Notes under the pieces: model-generated
The model's input: the letters and a program-made list of their open reading frames with translations, nothing else
What the model was told of the DNA's origin: nothing
The model's database searches: none
Assembly (NCBI RefSeq): GCF_000485595.1
Contig: NW_014578294.1
Span: forward strand, 4,622-25,034
DNA: 20,413 bases
DNA from: Priapulus caudatus
Taxonomy: Eukaryota; Priapulida; Priapulimorpha; Priapulimorphida; Priapulidae
Direction: 5' to 3'
Translations under genes and position numbers: made by a program
In this document: positions 18,221 to 20,413 of the stretch, one piece after another
How the letters are laid out: each line of letters begins with the position of its first letter
Position numbering within the stretch: the first letter of the stretch is position 1

Positions 18221-18247
18221 TATAGATAAGCAGTGTGCGTTTTTTGT

Positions 18248-19426
18248 CGCGGAAACGCGCCGGCGCTGCTGCGGTCGCCGACGCGGCAGCCAGGCCGCGC
18301 TGTCGCCCGCCGCCTCGTTGGCACGACCACGACGAGAACGACAACTTGGAGACGAGAGCGCTCTCGCCGGCGCGCCGCCGGTCGCCATGGAAGACGGAGT
18401 TCGACGGACCGCACGACGACCGCGGCGGCGGCGGCTGCAGCGGCGGGTCCGCACGGGTCCGCCGCAATCGCACGTTCTTCATGCGCTCGCGACCTCGGGA
18501 GCGGACCTTCCTTGGCTGTCCGCCGAGCGGACGCCGTTCACGACGGCCCGCTGCAGCGCGCGCTGCCGCGTCGGCGGACCAGCGCACTGCTGCAAGCCGA
18601 ACTCGCGTCGGGCGAAAGGAGGCTGTTCGGCGTCGCGCGGGGCAGCGATCTCCGCGGCGGCGGCGGCGACGACGACGCGTTCGGCCGATCGCTCGAGGCG
18701 CGCCGACACGGCAGGGTCTGTCGATGCGCACGGTCGGGCAGCAGGCGGGCGCGGCGGCAAGGCGGCACACGTACCCGTCGCCTCTACAGCGTGGCGCCTC
18801 CAGCCACGCGCAGTCCACAGCGCCGCGTCCGATCCTCCCCCGCTTCCGCCGCCCGCGCGGTCGAGCATCAGAAGCCTGGATCGTCGGGTGCGCGCCCCCG
18901 CCCCGAGACGCGACGGCGAGGCAGGGGGCGCGGCGGAGGCGGCTGGAGAGCCGCCGAGGCATCGGCGATCGTTGTCGGCCGTGCGGCGGGAGTGCGACGC
19001 GAGCGGCAGGTGGAGGCCGCCCGTCGCCGCCGCGCAGCAGCAGGCGAGCGTGACTCGTGCACGGACGAGCTCGGGCCCGCGTGGCGACTGACACTCTGCA
19101 AAGGTCGCGACGAGGTGCCGGGCCACGGCAGAGGCAAGCGATGGTCGTCCGGAGGTCGCGTTCACGCCGAGACAGGAGCAGCCGGTAGAACCTCGTCACG
19201 TCGCGAGGATGCGTCCGCGCGCCGACGACAGTCGCGGCGAACGTCACGCGTGGAGACGTCGCCGTCGGCCTAACCGCTCATCGCGCAGCCTACCACCGCC
19301 GCCGCTCCGCGCGCTGCAGCACAGCTTGCGCGGCGTCCACCTTACGGCGCGACGCCGAGCCGTTGTCACTGAGAACAGTTTTGCAGGCGGCAGTCTGTCA
19401 CGCCGGCGCGTCGCTTGACCGTCCAG
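18248..19426 (+). pseudogene. UBR5: UBR5 upstream coding sequence, inverted and frame-broken
   Basis: On the plus strand pieces of the UBR5 region just before the Pro-rich linker can be read, but in changing frames. TFLGCPP appears in one frame near 18510, TPFTTAR and then CKPNSRR in another (about 18530-18605), and LFGVARG in a third near 18625. In UBR5 these blocks follow one another without a break. From 19055 on, the sequence is the inverse complement of the exon at 16852-17179 with many inserted bases. It ends GTCCAG at 19426 before the donor GTGTGC, exactly as that exon does. The long frames on both strands in this GC-rich stretch are by-products of composition. Confidence 0.8.
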
Positions 19427-20413
19427 GTGTGCATTGTTATTGTTTTTATAACTGTGTTTTAAACATTCTTAATGGCTAAATAATATTATTATTTGTGTAA
19501 CGTCGTCGTGAAATTTTTATGGATAATTAATTTCATATATTGTGTCACATTTAATACATTTCTTTTGAAATCAATCTTTCCGCGGCCAAGAGCTAAACAT
19601 AACGAAGGAGAGGAAGCGAATGGCTGTGTGCTTTTCGTCTCAAAGGCCGCCATTCATGGGACGCTAATCAGCCTGAAAACGGCTAGTGCAAGATTGAACC
19701 CGAGACAAATGAACACTAATTGTTCTAGGTCTCCTGCCGAACGCCAAATTTGGGCCACGATATGGCGGCGCTTCCTCTCCTTGTTTATATTTGCATTCTT
19801 GATCCGGCCTATCTCTTGGATCATTCCGAGCCGACTCAGCTCGTAACTTTCTCCCTGCGTATATTCCGGCTAGATTTATTGCTTCCTCTGCATTTGGTTT
19901 TCTGAATCGATTTAATTTTTTACGACGTCAGGGCCTTCGATGTGATTGAACGGCACGTAGATTTATTCTCGTGAATTTTTTTTCTGATCTATTTTTTTTT
20001 TCGCCGACAGCGCCAATTCGAACGTGACGGCCACGCTGGGTTGTCACACGAGCATTCTTCCTAGGCGATCGGAGTACGACGCTGCGATCTTCGGGCGAGT
20101 GTTCGTCGAAGACTGTCAGGCGCCGAGCCAGGATCCATCATCTCGAGCTGGGCTTCCCCGTGAAGGAAGCCAAGGTTTCGGCCGAGAAATGCGAGAAGCT
20201 GAGGAACGGCTCGGCGCAGCAGGGATCTGTTCGATGGCAAGGTGAGTCTCGGCGTGGCGTTCGATCTTGTCGTGCGGTTTTGCTTCGTTATTTCTTGCGC
20301 TTGATCGATCGTGTCTTTACGCGAGCGTGTGCGGTTTTTACGAGTGCGCGGTCTGATGAGCCGACGCCCGTACGTATCGCTATCATACTGATTCCGTGCG
20401 TATAGTTTTTGCC
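19055..20413. repeat. Inverted copy of about 15920-17179 (right arm of a large inverted repeat)
   Basis: The whole segment is recognisable as the reverse complement of 15920-17179: Pro-rich exon, intron with MITE and acceptor duplication, exon at 16077-16293 and part of the next intron. It is about 100 bp longer than its partner because of scattered small insertions, and it runs to the window edge. Confidence 0.9.
20011..20241 (+). pseudogene. UBR5: Frame-broken inverted copy of UBR5 exon 16077-16293
   Basis: It follows GCCGACAG on the plus strand and ends before GTGAGT, mirroring the intact exon's splice sites. IFGRVFVED and later GREMREAEE can be read, but in shifted frames, and the conserved VGAEPGSI block is disrupted. 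About 231 bp against 217 bp in the intact exon. Confidence 0.88.

Larger units (their letters stand above)
17180..18247. repeat. Out-of-place clean copy of the HECT-exon block
   Basis: It starts with a 3' fragment of the 53-bp array unit (CTACAGAACAACATACC) and ends at GTGCGTTTTTTGT. Both ends abut sequence that belongs to upstream UBR5. Its content matches 10886-11755 in order and orientation. Confidence 0.88.

Noticed and set aside
18123-19273. Open frames of up to 347 codons on both strands
   Set aside because: Several frames are open together in very GC-rich sequence and the proteins are Arg/Ala-rich. Real UBR5 fragments appear here only in shifting plus-strand frames.
1-20413. tRNA or rRNA genes, or a prokaryotic-type system
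   Set aside because: No cloverleaf with A and B boxes, no rRNA-like stretch and no operon-like gene set was seen on either strand by eye. A covariance-model scan would settle the RNA question.

Overview
The window looks like arthropod nuclear DNA: intron-rich, dense in microsatellites and short inverted-repeat elements, with no bacterial or viral gene organisation. Two protein-coding genes are supported, both on the minus strand. The first, at the left edge, is a gustatory-receptor-like 7TM gene (98-1213) whose last exon lies outside the window. The second fills the right two thirds. It is the C-terminal half of UBR5 (the Drosophila hyd family), a HECT E3 ubiquitin ligase, in twelve exons with matching splice phases. 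These run from a Pro-rich linker (16852-17179), through the MLLE domain (13537-13754 and 13103-13236), to the HECT catalytic Cys and the terminal Phe-Val (7313-7525). The species cannot be fixed from the sequence; the receptor family and UBR5 details point to an arthropod.

Layout. 1-98: start of the receptor intron. 98-1213: receptor exon. 1214-6690: no convincing gene, but several inverted-repeat elements. These are a family of about 40-bp palindromes at 1641, 2630 and 3003, a near-perfect 91-bp-arm foldback at 2277-2533, a diverged TIR element at 3546-4102, and microsatellites. 6690-7285: five copies of a GC-rich satellite alternating 120 and 124 bp, just beyond the UBR5 stop. 7313-17179: UBR5 exons. 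Their introns hold a PIF/Harbinger-like MITE with perfect 45-bp TIRs and TTA target duplications (13784-13977), a second MITE (16487-16713), and several tandem repeats that begin inside exon ends.

The most striking biological pattern is that tandem duplications in UBR5 repeatedly straddle splice junctions. A 53-bp unit in about 28 copies carries the acceptor and first 32 nt of the exon at 9273-9398. A 62-bp unit carries the donor and last ~27 nt of the exon at 12487-12693. An 80-bp unit in four copies carries the donor of the exon at 15127-15268. Two-copy duplications carry the acceptors of the exons at 16077-16293, 17845-18073 and 7313-7525. The introns are thus full of decoy splice sites copied from the real ones.

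The right end is probably misassembled. A clean block (17180-18247) holds the HECT exon that belongs between 12487 and 9398. An insertion-rich, frame-broken copy of the same block (10886-11755) sits in the correct place. From 18248 to the end the sequence is an insertion-rich inverted continuation of UBR5: 19055-20413 is the reverse complement of about 15920-17179, and 18248-19054 is upstream coding sequence with frameshifts. This looks like raw long-read foldback sequence joined to polished contig, though a real diverged inverted duplication is not formally excluded.
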